From positions 27,827,010 through 27,891,009 of the forward strand of contig CM073321.1 of NCBI GenBank assembly GCA_037043015.1: DNA of 64,000 nucleotides. Direction: 5' to 3'. Below the pieces are notes generated by a model. That model had not been told where the DNA came from and did no database searches. It saw nothing but the letters and a program-made list of their open reading frames with translations. This stretch comes from Bryum argenteum (Eukaryota; Streptophyta; Bryopsida; Bryales; Bryaceae). The position numbers and the translations under genes were made by a program. Shown here piece after piece: positions 11,619 to 22,233 of the stretch. Each line of letters opens with the position of its first letter. Within the stretch, counting starts at the first letter, position 1.

Positions 11619-12180
11619 TCAATGATATGTATCACTGCTTGAGACTTCATCTGCGTTTGGATCGGTCTCATCTAGAGACTCATCAGTGCTTTGGTCGCCA
11701 TCCTCGTCCTCATCCTCTGTCTTATTGCGTACTTCACACTCAACCTCACTCGCCAAATTGCGCACTTCCGTGTCCGTAGTTGTTTTCTTCTCCATTGTAA
11801 CAAGGCGCTTCAAGGGCCATGAAGCATTAGTAATCCCGTTTGCGTTGAGTGGTAGATGTCGCATTGTACGTGTATTCGGATTATTGGAGGAAGCAATATC
11901 TGCATGGACTTCTTCATGTACGCATGCTTCTTTTCCGACTTTGTCACTCGTGTGCCTTCCTCAAACGCTTCTGGCCTCGTGCAATACGATTGCGAGGTTG
12001 TGAAGATGGCCCGATGTCTCGTGACACTCCCAATGCTCGGGTGCATATTGGACATGTTGCTTCTATTTTGATCTCCGTCTTCGGCAATACCATACGAGTT
12101 GTATGGGCCCCTTTAGGTTGGGTAACCTATGTGAACAACTGTTGTAGTAGTACATCAGAGTCATCTCCGTTATGATTTGC
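11619..12180 (-). pseudogene. decayed copy of the X2 ORF2 acidic protein
   Basis: The last 80 residues stay open and match the C-terminus encoded at 57492-58250 very closely (MRHLPLNANGITNAS, then KKTTTDTE, then a run of D/E). The upstream half has lost its frame. In X2 this gene directly follows the transposase. Here the transposase is gone, so the deletion that disabled X1 lies between this remnant and 12880. No domain is recognised; see the X2 copy for its SUMO-type motifs. Confidence 0.8.
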
Positions 12181-12881
12181 ACTTCTTGATCGAGTCTCGA
12201 AGTAACTGAGTCCAGGTATTTGCTTAGACTTAACTATAATCAAGGATAACATGAAAACATTTTCCACAATGCAAACTTTAGCATACTTTGGAAAATCCAA
12301 ATTTAGTGGTCATTTTCCATTTTTTAAGGTAGCGTAAAGCCAAATTCGACAAAAAGCACTTTACTTCCAATCACAAATTTTAGAAGGTCATGGTCAATCT
12401 CCATGGTTCATATTGTAAAGCAACCCTCAACTACAATCCCGGAGACCATGCGGCTCAAAAATGCTTGGTTGGCTAGTGTGCTTTTTTTTTGTTAAAAACA
12501 AAAAGAGGGAACATGGGAGGGTAACAGAGAGAATAATTAGGATTCATATGAGAAACAAGAGCTTTAACTTCTCCTGCTCCAAATCCAAAAACTAAAGGGA
12601 TCAATAGTGCTCAACCCACATTCCCTAAATAATTAAGAATGATAAAAAATGCCATATATCAATGAAGGTACCTTGGACATTGAAGGTTTTTCCCTTTTGC
12701 TTATACCAATTCCATTAGTGACAATTCGTTCACCAAAAATATTGAAATTGAGCAAAAGAAAAACTTCATATTCAAAGTCAATGTTTTTGCATACTTACAA
12801 AATGGCAATTACACTTAGTGTTTGGTATTGCGTACACTACTGTTCAACAACTGCATTTCAATGTGATGCACATACTACCGG
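12181..12881. other. noncoding stretch at the transposase deletion joint
   Basis: On the minus strand, 12480-12880 matches X2 54213-54600 (landmarks CACTAAGTG and TTGCCATTTTGTA). The joint to ORF2-like sequence therefore lies near 12200-12450, and roughly 3 kb carrying the transposase is absent. No gene seen. Confidence 0.65.
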
Positions 12882-13559
12882 TCATTCTTGGCTTGGGCCC
12901 CCTTTATTATAAACTTGGCTTGGCCCGCCTTCATTCCGATGCGCTTCATCTTCATCCATGGTTTGGTTCGGCTCCCCTTCATCCACTTCGCGCCTTTCGC
13001 TCCTTTCTACTTCTAAATCCGACCAAACTATGTCCTCATCATGGATTCCTCCTCTGTAACCCCTAGGCGTTGTAAAACCTTCTCGTGGGTTCTCCAATGG
13101 AAAAGAAGCTCGCGGAATGCAGGGTTCTGTTGGCTTTGTAGTTTGAGACAATCTTTTTAACGTCCTCCAATCCACCTCCCTCTCCAAAATTATCTACGCG
13201 TACACCATTTGTAGTATGTTGTACGAAACCACGTTGCTCAGCACATGCTTCCTACCGTAAAGGAATCTCCACACTTCAATACATTGTTGCACAAATTCAT
13301 CGTGATTGCAATAGTGCAAATTTGCACTATTCGAGCGGCAATGAAACTTGTGACGATAGTGTGGAAACAAGTGACCGATGTGGCACCAAGCAATGTACCA
13401 CTTCGCCTTCTTCAGGAACCACGGTCCCTCTACTGTCTCCCACCCAGGAAAAGCATGTTGCGTGGGATCTAAGAGAATCTTGTGAACTCTCCTTTGCTTC
13501 TTTCCTTTCCTCTTGCGGTTCTTGTCTTTTGCTATCTTCTGCTCTTGGCTAGGCGTCAT
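12882..13559 (-). pseudogene. WCH-domain protein with acidic GGPSQ tail, X1 copy
   Basis: This is the counterpart of the X2 gene at 53508-54212. It starts MTPSQEQKIAKDK and has the lysine/arginine-rich leader, then the WCH domain (WYIAWCHIGHLFPHYRH, NSANLHYCNHDEF, QCIEVWRFLYG), then VDWRTLK and an acidic tail with repeated GGPSQ. One in-frame TAG interrupts it just after MVYA, where X2 has a glutamate codon; the frame is otherwise kept. Function is unknown. The upstream block at 13735-13980 matches the promoters of its relatives. Confidence 0.8.
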
Positions 13560-13734
13560 TGTTACCCAAATGCTCACCAACTAAGAATCTATAAAAAAAA
13601 CTAAAACAAAGTTTTATTTATTCAATGAAATAACACACCATTTGAAAAACTAATTCGTGAATCTATTGCGTCCGCGGGCGGCACGTTTGTGTAAACGTGT
13701 GGCACATGTGTGCGAATCACCGCACGTTTGAGCA

Positions 13735-13980
13735 CTCGAACAAGCAGGCCGCAACGAAAGGTCGACACCAGACAATGCGCAAATGCCCAACACGTGGAGG
13801 TGAGAAATGACGACTGCTTGTGTCATATTTGTACCCCTCCTACTGGGGCGACTGACGGTCTAGCCGATGGGCGAACGTCGGTCACAGAGCGACCAGTGGT
13901 CCAGCTGATGGACGAACGTCGCTGAGAGGGCGAGCGGCGGTCCAGCTGATGGGCGAACGTCGCTGAGATGACAAAAATAA
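13735..13980 (-). promoter_or_regulatory. GCGACC array and start-region motif of the WCH gene
   Basis: Reading on the minus strand, GCGACC/CGACGTTCGCCC words occupy about 13840-13980. A TATA-like ACAAATATGA follows near 13830, then GCGCATTGTCTGGTGTCGAC within 13735-13780. The same order stands in front of X2 53508 and 48877. Confidence 0.65.
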
Positions 13981-14037
13981 AATAAATGGATATAACCAAC
14001 ACACGACCGTCTTTTTTAAAATTTAATTCCACTTATT

Positions 14038-15663
14038 TTAATTTTCTTCCATTGTACTCCTACTTTTTTCTCCTTGGTACCATCTCTGATATTTATCCTT
14101 TGTCTTATTTGCAATACATACATCTTTGATCCTTGCCTTTAAGAACCTCTCCTCTTCTGCGCACACAAGTAGCTTATTCACCAACTCCTCAGTTGTTTCA
14201 CTACCCTGTGAACTTTGACCCTCTTCTACAATTTCCTTGCAATCTACTGGATTGAGTACTAGCTTTTCTTCATTCTCCCTCAATCTTCCTGATGCTTGAC
14301 TACTAGCTAATTTCACCCTTTCGATCTTAGAGCTCAAGACATCGCATGCCCTAATGAATCCCTTTAGCTCCTTTTAACAATGACCTTGGTCTTTGGCTCC
14401 TTCAACCATAATCTCCTTCTCGCGAATCCAATCATTGACCATATACAATTCGTTGACCATATAATATCTCCTTCGCACATCTTTGAAACGTTTTTCCTGC
14501 TTTATGAGTTCTAACTCATAATTGACCTGATCCGATGTATCGAAAGCTGGAAAAACATTGGTCGGCACCTCTTGGCTCTTAAGTTTTGCATCCTTGATTT
14601 CCTCAATGTCATGTTGGAGTTCAACACACTTTCTCTCTTCAAATGACAAAGCATAAAACAAATATTCATAATCTTCATAAGCCCACTTGTTCTCCTCGAT
14701 GCACCTATCTTCGATTTTCTTCAGGCGGTCATCATTGATGACTACTTGAACTTCCTTCTCCAGTTCTACTTCTTCATTTCCTTCTCTTTCTGGCCCTTCA
14801 GTCGTTTCCATTAGATACTCTTGAGTCCCCTCTTCTACGCTAACATTTGTTTGAGGAGGGGCGCTTATACTAGGCCCAAATATAACTTCAAGTTGACCCA
14901 AACCTTGTGCACCAAACATTCCTTGAACCTCCATGTGTTCAATGAGATCGGCTTCTCCTTCTGTTCGTAGGTCCTCGATGTGCTTCACATGTGCATTAGT
15001 CACCTCCGAATCCCGCACGCTTGTTTCTCCCACAGGAAAGTGTTCCACATCACCAATAGAACCTTCTAAAAGAGGAGTATGATGCTGCCTCTCTTGAACC
15101 TCTTCTCCATCAGAATTAGGATTTTCCCAAACATATACTTCATCGGCATCCCCATCTTTCCAATGCCTTGCTGCTGTAAGACCTTCTCATGGGTTTTTTG
15201 ACAATGGAGCTCTTGGAATGTCTCGCTTGGGTGGAAGGAAGATTTGAGGCGTTTTATTCAATGAGCTCCAATCCACTACTTTCTCCAATATTACCTCTGC
15301 ATACACCATTTGAGCAATATAATACGAAACCTCGTTGTTGGTGACATTCTTGCCTTTATAAATGAACCTCCACACTTCAATACATCGTCGTACAAATTTG
15401 TCATGCTTACAATAGTGCAGATTTGCAGCATTTAATTTCAAGTGCGTCTCATGTCGAAAGTGTGGAATCAACTTGCTGATGTGGCACCAGGCGATGTAAT
15501 TCTTCACTGTTTTCTGAGTCCAAACACCCTCTTCGGTCTCCCACCCTGGAAAAGCGCATTGAGTGGCATCTTGTAGAATACGGTGATTCCTTTTGTGTTT
15601 ATCTCCTCTCCTATTGCGTCGTTGGTCGAGTACTATTTTACGTTCTGCAATTGTACTCGTTGT
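14038..15663 (-). pseudogene. WCH-domain coiled-coil protein, X1 copy
   Basis: This matches the X2 gene at 48877-50460. The WCH domain (NYIAWCHISKLIPHFRH, NAANLHYCKHDKF, RRCIEVWRFIYK) is better kept here than in X2. After it come VDWSSLNKTPQ, an acidic linker, and a long lysine/glutamate-rich coiled coil. The expected start is ACG instead of ATG (the X2 copy has ATG at 48877), and the frame is interrupted near 15180 and 14370. Function unknown. Confidence 0.78.
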
Positions 15664-15746
15664 TACCTTCGAACACAAGAATGCGTATATGATGTGATGT
15701 TTGATACAAAACACCAAAAATAGTGCAGTCCACGTTCTCCGAACAA

Positions 15747-16060
15747 TTTTGCAAGCAAGTGGCAACTTTGAGCCGACACCAGACAATGCACAACAGCACG
15801 GCACGTGGACTGAAAAGTGACGACTACGGCCAAGAAAGATTGTATTTAACCTCATGTGGCAGGGCGACCGGAGGTGTCAGGGCGACATCATTAGAGAGAT
15901 TGGCGGTCCAGTAGTTCTTGCAAGACTCGCTCCGCGGCGACCGGCGGTCTAGCTGCAACACACCTCCTGGGGCAACGGACGGTGCTGCTGCATAAGAGGT
16001 CCAGCCTCAGCAGCGGTTCGGGGCGACCGGCACTCTGCAGGGGCGACTGCACGAGAGCTC
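15747..16060 (-). promoter_or_regulatory. GCGACC array and start-region motif of the coiled-coil WCH gene
   Basis: Minus-strand order: GCGACC/GGTCGCC words at about 15860-16060, a TTAAATAC box near 15845, then GCATTGTCTGGTGTCGGC and a TTGCCACTTGCTTGC word at 15747-15792. The X2 block at 48535-48800 is closely similar, including the TTAAATAC box. Confidence 0.6.
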
Positions 16061-16091
16061 CTGCTCTTGTTCTTGGATCCTCTTTCTTCAA

Positions 16092-16970
16092 TATTCAAAT
16101 ATTAACCTTTTTATGGTGGTAACTCAATTTTTCTCCAAACATATAATATGTTATATATCACCCTTTAATTTGGTAAGCAACTATTTCTCTCACTGCTTAG
16201 TAGGCTATATGCACTAATCCCTTACTCTTAATTGTATAATAAGGCTTAGCCCGCCAAAATTTTCAAAATCCTTCACTCTCTCAATTTAACCAATGTTATA
16301 ATGTTATGGGGCAATAAACTAATTGCAAGGATAATCTATTAGCATACATATACTCGGATATTGTATATGGAGAACTTATAATTTATTAAAGGCTCCACCG
16401 ATATAAAAAGAAACTACAAATTGTTCTTGAATGTGATGTTAGAGCATGAGGTGAAGTTTTGGTGCAAAGATGGTATCTTATCTAAATGCTAGAAATTGAA
16501 TGGCTGGATTAAATTCTAAGATCGTAGCTATTAAATCGTTAGATGCATGAAAGTGTTTCATGCATTGAAGAGGCTGATGCTTTATAAATGAATTCACATT
16601 TTATCAATTATTATAAATAGTTAGGCACAAAATGACTTGTTAAAATATACATTATACAAAAATTTATATACCATTGATGCCTACAAAGAGGAGAAGAAAC
16701 TCTCACCCCATCCTCCCTCCCATTCATTGTTATCCATTTAGACCTCTCTTGTCTATTTGTTATGAAATGAATGATCATGAAATGGGAATTATGGGACCAA
16801 CGATCCAAAATTACTACCTTATGCGTACCTTGTTAATTTAAAACTAATACATAATAAACTATAAGGCTCTTTTACCCCTCCCCCATCCAATATTCATCCT
16901 CATCTCATCCCCCTAGGAGCTGCTACAAAACCTCATGGACTCGCATTCAACATAAACATGGAGAATTCTT
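16092..16970. other. AT-rich noncoding stretch, inverted copy of X2 47250-48290
   Basis: The minus strand matches X2 with few changes around GTCCCATAATTCCCAT and GCATCAGCCTCTTCAATGC. A 65-codon frame at 16611-16808 resembles the one at 47366-47581, but the nucleotide identity is high throughout, so protein conservation is not shown. I see no gene. Confidence 0.55.
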
Positions 16971-16974
16971 GATT

Positions 16975-17433
16975 GCAAATAGGGCGACCGGCGCTGCAAA
17001 TAGAGCGACCAACGGTGCGGAAGGGCAACTGAAGGTGCAGAAAAGGGCGACTGACTGTGCAGATAGAGCAACTTCCTTCGGCAGGGCGATCGGCGGTCCA
17101 GTCGATGGGCGAACGTCGGGCACAGGGCTACCGACGGTCCATCTGATGGGCGAACGTTGCTAAAAGGGCAACCGGCGGTGTAGCTGATGGGCGAACGTCC
17201 CTGAGAGGGGGACCGGGGTTTCAGAAGGGCGAACGACGGGGTAGATAGGGCGATCGGCAGTACATATAGGCCGATAGCTGGTGGCTCGGGCGACCGGCGG
17301 TGTAGATTCTGTAGACTGCTGGTCGCCATATTACTGTGCTTAAGAAGGCGACCAACAGTCCATTTTCACACTTTGTGAGTCCCTCCTTTCTCGCATTGAC
17401 TAGTATCGACTTCAATATTGCTGCTTGCTTGCA
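16975..17433 (+). promoter_or_regulatory. GCGACC array and start-region motif of the third X1 cargo gene
   Basis: GGGCGACCGGCGG-like and GATGGGCGAACGTCG words repeat from 16979 to 17360. A CGCATTGACTAGTATCGAC motif follows at 17392-17410, then CTGCTTGCTTGC. The X2 block at 46860-47220 is the inverted counterpart. Confidence 0.6.
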
Positions 17434-17469
17434 TATAGAGGGAATTTGCCTTTCTACTTTTTTTTTTTA

Positions 17470-17830
17470 TGGAGGCACTACCCGTTGTAGCTGCTACATC
17501 TATGGTGCTACATGACAAAGGTGGGAAGATAAAGAAGAGGATTGAGAAGAAGCGCATAGAGATCTTGAAGAATCCAAAGATATTAGCGTTTAGAGGATAG
17601 GAGGAAGAGACAAAGCCGTGGTCTTTTGCCATGTGTGTGAGATATGTGGAGTGGTGCCAGATCAACAAGCTCTTTCCTCTACATTGGCACAACATTCATC
17701 AGTCTCACAATGAGGCGAACCTCCGAGAGTACCATAATGACCTATTTAAACACGGATGCATATATGCTTGTCATTTGATATACGGTACCAACCATATTTT
17801 TAAGTATGAGCTTCCCTACTTCTCGGCGGG
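17470..17830 (+). pseudogene. WCH-domain protein, X1 copy of the X2 45480-46821 gene
   Basis: It starts ATGGAGGCACTACCC after a poly-T run and encodes the basic leader IEKKRIEILKNPKI followed by most of the WCH domain (YVEWCQINKLFPLHWH, NEANLREYHNDLF, IYACHLIYG). Early frame breaks are visible, WCH has become WCQ, and the gene is cut off at about 17830 where it runs into the right subterminal array. It therefore lacks the coiled-coil part. Truncation by the same rearrangement that inverted the interior is likely. Confidence 0.72.
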
Positions 17831-18337
17831 CCCTGGGCGATCGTCGCTCGTTCTAGGCAGACCGGTGGTCGCCTAGGCGCGGTAGGCAAGTCAACCGACG
17901 CTCCCTCAAGCGAGCCTCTATCGCCCTGGGCAATCGTCGCTCGCTTTAGGGAGACTGGCGGTCGCCTAGGCGCGGTGGCCAGGGCAACCGCCAATCTCCC
18001 TGGACCGCCGCTTGCCTACGCGCGGTAGCCTAGAATGATCGACGATCGCCACAAGCGACTCTCGATCGCATAGGGCCACCGTCGGTCGCCTACCCGAGCT
18101 TGCCCATCCGCGGTCGCCTACTGTGACTAATATTCCAATTTCCACGTCATTATCAACCCTACGCCACGTATAAAAATAGCTTTTTACCTCAATGTCAATC
18201 TTGAAAACCCTCAACAAGTTTTCACTATGCAATTTCTAGTATGGTCGACATCTCCGTTGAGTCGGACGTCAGACAAACATGTCGAATACGGACAATTCAG
18301 ACAGACATTCCGAAAAGTGTGTCTTATAAGACAACCC
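17831..18337 (+). repeat. X1 right subterminal region and terminal repeat
   Basis: GCGATCGTCGCTCG, GGTCGCC and CGACGATCGCC words fill 17831-18115. A 150-base stretch then matches X2 58980-59148 (TTCCACGTCATTATCAACCC, CTACGCCACGTA, AGCTTTTTACCTCAA), and the element ends in GTCTTATAAGACAACCCT. Confidence 0.85.
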
Positions 18338-18345
18338 TTCCCCGT
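18338..18345. repeat. target-site duplication of X1, right copy
   Basis: CCCCGTAG, identical to 6821-6828. Confidence 0.9.
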
Positions 18346-19202
18346 AGTCTATGCTTTGAGAGAATTTGACGGCAAGGCTCCTAGTACGGGCAAGGCTTAG
18401 CATATCATGCGTGATCTTGAGAGACATGTCCATACTTTGCATGCACCGCCATTCTCTTTGGAACCACATGAGGTGGCCACCGCAAAGCACGAGTTTTACC
18501 ATTGGAAATTGTTCATGACAACTCATTTACATGGCGCGGCTACACTTCTAAATCCTTATTTACTACATGACCAAGAGTTAGCTGACGATCTTGATCTTAT
18601 TATAGTTTGCAAGTGTGTTCTACAAAAACTATGTCCCACAGAGGATTATGCAAACGTGGTGAGTGAATTTCTTGTGTTTCGAGTAAGGGGTCCACCATTC
18701 CATGGCATGTTGGAGCCTAAGACTCAAAAATTAACTCGACATGTATGGTGGGAGTTTGAGGGTGCTTGTGCTAAATTCCTCTCTCCAATTGCATAGCCAA
18801 TACTAGCACAGAGCGTGTCCTTATCGGCTTGCAAACGCAACTGGAGTAGCTACTCTTATGTTCAGGGCAAGAAACGGAATTGGTTACTACCGGGGAGAGC
18901 TGATGACTTGGTCTACATATATTCGACCGCAAAATTGCTTGCATATGATACGTAGAGTGACGATGGCAGATGGTATAGAAAGAACTTAGATTCTAAGGAA
19001 GACCAAGTACATGAAGACGATGAAGAAGCTGACGAGCACGACTCTTTGTTTGGTGACAATGACATTTTTGAATTTGGTGATTAAGACGATGATATGCCGT
19101 TCTTCCCCGCTTCTAATGATGAAGATGCTCTAAATGTTCATGATGCTTAGGGTGATTTTATTGCTGATGGTGCTTTGGAGGACGATTTAGAGGACTTGCA
19201 GC
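18346..19202 (+). pseudogene. hAT transposase X3, second part
   Basis: This continues the transposase interrupted at 6828. ALREFDGKAPS matches ALREFDGEVPA of X2. HVWWEFEG and the dimerisation region with CKRNWSSYSYVQGKKRNWL and DDLVYIY follow, then an acidic tail. The catalytic glutamate of the SxxCxRNWS motif reads lysine here, and several stops are present. The acidic tail ends near 19200, where the gag-like element begins. Confidence 0.85.
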
Positions 19203-20576
19203 TGTTAGCACGGTAAATGACACAAGGCCGCATGGACAAATCCAATAACATCTTGCTGTGAGTTACCAAACCAAGTAGGACCAAAAACAACCCAATTTAC
19301 CTCTAAAACCAAGCAAAAAGGTCCACCTATCGGGTAGTGTCTACGAAGACTCTGTAAAGTGTGAAAACAAGGCATAATCCGGTTGGGCTACCAATTCTAC
19401 GCTACAACGACCTACTACAATCCGGTTTACAGAACCGATGGCTCCTGGAGGCGGATCCGGTCAGACTCAACCCAAAACCCCAAGGTAACCACGTTGTTCT
19501 TGATCCGGTTTCCCTCTCGAAGTGGGTGGTCCATTGACCGGGTGTTACTTAGTAAACAATAGTGATTTGGTTTAACCTCCGTAACTCCTCGGAGGGATCC
19601 TTCCTATTATTTGGAAGAGTGCAGAATGGTCACTCTCTACCGGTTGATTGAGGTGATTGAAGTTTCACCAGTTTGCATTACTCTTTCCTTCTCTCTCCCC
19701 GAAGTTCTTCCCTTATAACTAATCCTACTATCCGGTTTACCTCCCAAACAGTAGGTCACACTAGCAGCTATCCGGTTCTCTCCCTCTCCCTAGTCCAATG
19801 GTACTTGTGCTCTAGGTTGCAGTGAACGGCATCTCACCGCTCGGTCCGCGAGATTTTGACTAACGATACGTGAGGTCTAATTGATGTCCTGGTTTCTACG
19901 CAACTCCTAGTGAGGACTTCCCTCAACCGGATATCCCGTCCGGGAGGTTGGAAATCATGATGGCTTTACTCACCAACCTAACACCTATGTTTAAACCGGT
20001 TGGTGCGACGAATTCCTTAACCAACTAACACCACAGGGACGCTCGGACTCTCCCACTCGGACCTCTTACTGACCACGCAACTTCTATAGCAATCCCAAAC
20101 CAGGTACTAGAATCGAAGCCATCGAGTCCACAAGGGACTCCCTGTAACTGCAACCGGATCAAGACTGAGTTTGCACAACACAACTTATAATCTCACAACG
20201 ACAAGTAGGGACACGAGGTGTTCAGATACAAGCTCAACCTTTACTCACAGATGCAAGGAATACATGAAAGACACGGAGCACTCCGCAAAGGCCCCGCTTA
20301 GTACTTAGGATCTCCGGATTGCCCGGAAAACTCTATCAGATCTGAAATTCCCGGAATCCAAGATTTTCAGGTGAGTCGGCTAGGCTAGCATCTACTATTC
20401 CTGCCTATGCCTAAGTCTAACTAATTCTAACCCTATTTCTACCGGCTGATCATTGGACGGCTCGAGGGTGATGACAGCGGTGTCGTACTTCTGAAGATTC
20501 CTGAAGGGGTGGGAGTGGTGCCATCAGGACTACTGAGTCCTTCGGCTTTTCCACCTATTCCGGAGCGCCTTGAGCT
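19203..20576 (-). other. long CCGGTT-rich 3' region of the split gag-like element
   Basis: I see no gene. CCGGTT and CCGGAT words recur along the stretch, and a CACTTTACAG landmark near 19352 corresponds to the one after gag-like copies A and B. This matches the layout of the 4530-5330 flank. Confidence 0.5.
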
Positions 20577-21938
20577 TCAACGGTGGAGGACTTGTGAGGA
20601 CTTCCCGTTCCATCGCCTGAGGGGTGGGCCCTTCCGGTTTTGCTTGCTTCTCTCCGAACTCCATTTCGTCACCTTTGGCCAACGGATGGGGGTCTGACTC
20701 TTCCACTCGACCAGTGGTGGCTCTGTCCCTTCCTCCACTGGTATCTCATATGCATCCTCATCCGGTTGCTGGAGTAGATTCCCTCTCACTTCCACTCCCA
20801 AGTCTGCTGCATCCTCCTCCATGGGAACTCCGGGTGCCTCCACTTCCTCACTTGCTTTGTCCATCCGAGGTGGTGTTACCTCCTGCTCCTTAGGTCCCAC
20901 TTCCGTCATTCCCTGCGTTTCTAAGGCCACCGGTTCCGCCGAAGCGGGTGTCAACACCTCTCCTTCTCCCATACGCACCGGTTCTTCGGCTAGTGCAATG
21001 GGTGCCTCCCTCTCCGGAGTAGCAACCTCCCTTGGGTCCTCCCGAGGTTAGGCTCCTCGAAGTTTACCGGTCAGTACCCTAAATTCCTTCAGGCATTGGT
21101 TAATTCCTACCGAATGCCTTTGGAGGAGCTCGGCCAATTGAGGTGACTCGCTGGTGCCGATCCAGACATTGTAGAAGGCCGCCTTGGTCTGGACCTCCGC
21201 CTCCGGTTGCAGCATCCGCTAAAGTGATTGCAAGACGGTCCAATCAATGCCTTGTAACTTTTAGACCACCTCCGCTTGCTCCTGCACGGTTCGTCAGGAA
21301 TATACGTTCAAGCCGCTCTAGCGAGGTGAACAATTGCCGGTGGTCCTGCTCCACCTCATCCATTGCGAGCCGGATGGGGTTGAGGATACCCCCGCTCGAG
21401 ATCTTGTAGTACGGCCGAGAAAGGGTGGGGGTTGGGGCCGCCGTCCCGGGTGTCATCGTACCCTAGTGAGACGACTCCGGAGCCACCTTTGCTACCGGTG
21501 TCCCACAAGTTGGAGCATCCACCTACTCCGGTGAAAGGGGTCGAAGAGGGGTAGCCTCCTCCGCAACGTTGTTCTCCTCGGCTTCGAGCAGCCTTCTGCT
21601 CACTTCAGGCGGGGGCTGGCTCTCCGGCTTGGGCTCCTCCACCGGAATCGGCTCTCGTTCCTGCATCGGAGTCGGGTCCGGGCTCAGTTCTCCCTCCACC
21701 TCTATGCTCCGAGCAGCCACCTTTGGGCTAGCTGACTTCTTCCTCTTCCTGGCCTTGAGCTTGATGTTGGGCAACTTCCCCCTGGAGGTCCTTGCTCGGG
21801 TGGTCGAGCCACCGGCTCGACTTCGGCAGAAACACCCGGACTAGTACCTGAGCCGGACGCTGCCTGTGCCAGCGGAGGGGCCCGGATGGGAGGATGCATC
21901 TTACCATACCCGGTGGTGTTCTTCCTTCTCACCCCTCC
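20577..21938 (-). pseudogene. gag-like gene, C-terminal half
   Basis: Minus-strand reading gives a basic start (GVGGVRRKNTTGYGKMHPP), proline/glutamate-rich spacers, and a helical region (AMDEVEQDHRQLFTSLERL). A segment near 21060-21230 (EAEVQTKAAFYNVWIG, then RHSVGINQCLKEF) parallels the ADVLQKANLYEAG region of the 463-2361 protein. The copy is broken. Its boundary with element T falls at 21938-21941. Confidence 0.6.
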
Positions 21939-21940
21939 AA

Positions 21941-21963
21941 CCCCATATTCGTTATATTGGGAA
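21941..21963 (+). repeat. element T left terminal inverted repeat
   Basis: CCCCATATTCGTTATATT followed by GGGAA. The partner at 36884-36906 differs at one base within 23. Confidence 0.8.
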
Positions 21964-22233
21964 ATATGCAGGACTTTGGGAGATTTAAGAGTAGAGAACT
22001 ATCTAAACTTTCGATCAATATTAAGCATATAGTACTAGATCTATATCAAACATGATATGAATATATGTAAAAAGAGACATCGCTCTGAACAAACAATAGA
22101 AAACGGATGGGAATAAAAGAATGTTCCATTTATTCGCTTGTAAATATCAATAATGATTCACAGAATATGTCATACAAGAGTGATGACTATCAAATCTGTA
22201 CATAATTACTTCTGTAGCTAATAAGTGTAACTA

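Larger units (their letters stand above)
6829..18337. mobile_element. X1: cargo-bearing hAT element, non-autonomous, with copia inserted in its left end
   Basis: The left end begins CAGGGTTGTCTTATG and continues after the copia insertion with TGACACTC. The right end, read inward, is AGGGTTGTCTTATAAGACAC, with the outermost base changed. The flanking 8-bp duplication CCCCGTAG is exact, and the host reading frame (hAT X3) is continuous across the empty site. Without copia the element is about 7.5 kb. Its termini match those of X2 in the same orientation. Its interior from about 11280 to 17870 matches X2 from about 58600 back to 46450, so the interior is inverted relative to the ends. The transposase ORF is missing, and the kinase and RING genes of X2 are also absent. 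Three WCH-domain cargo copies remain, all decayed. Confidence 0.9.
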
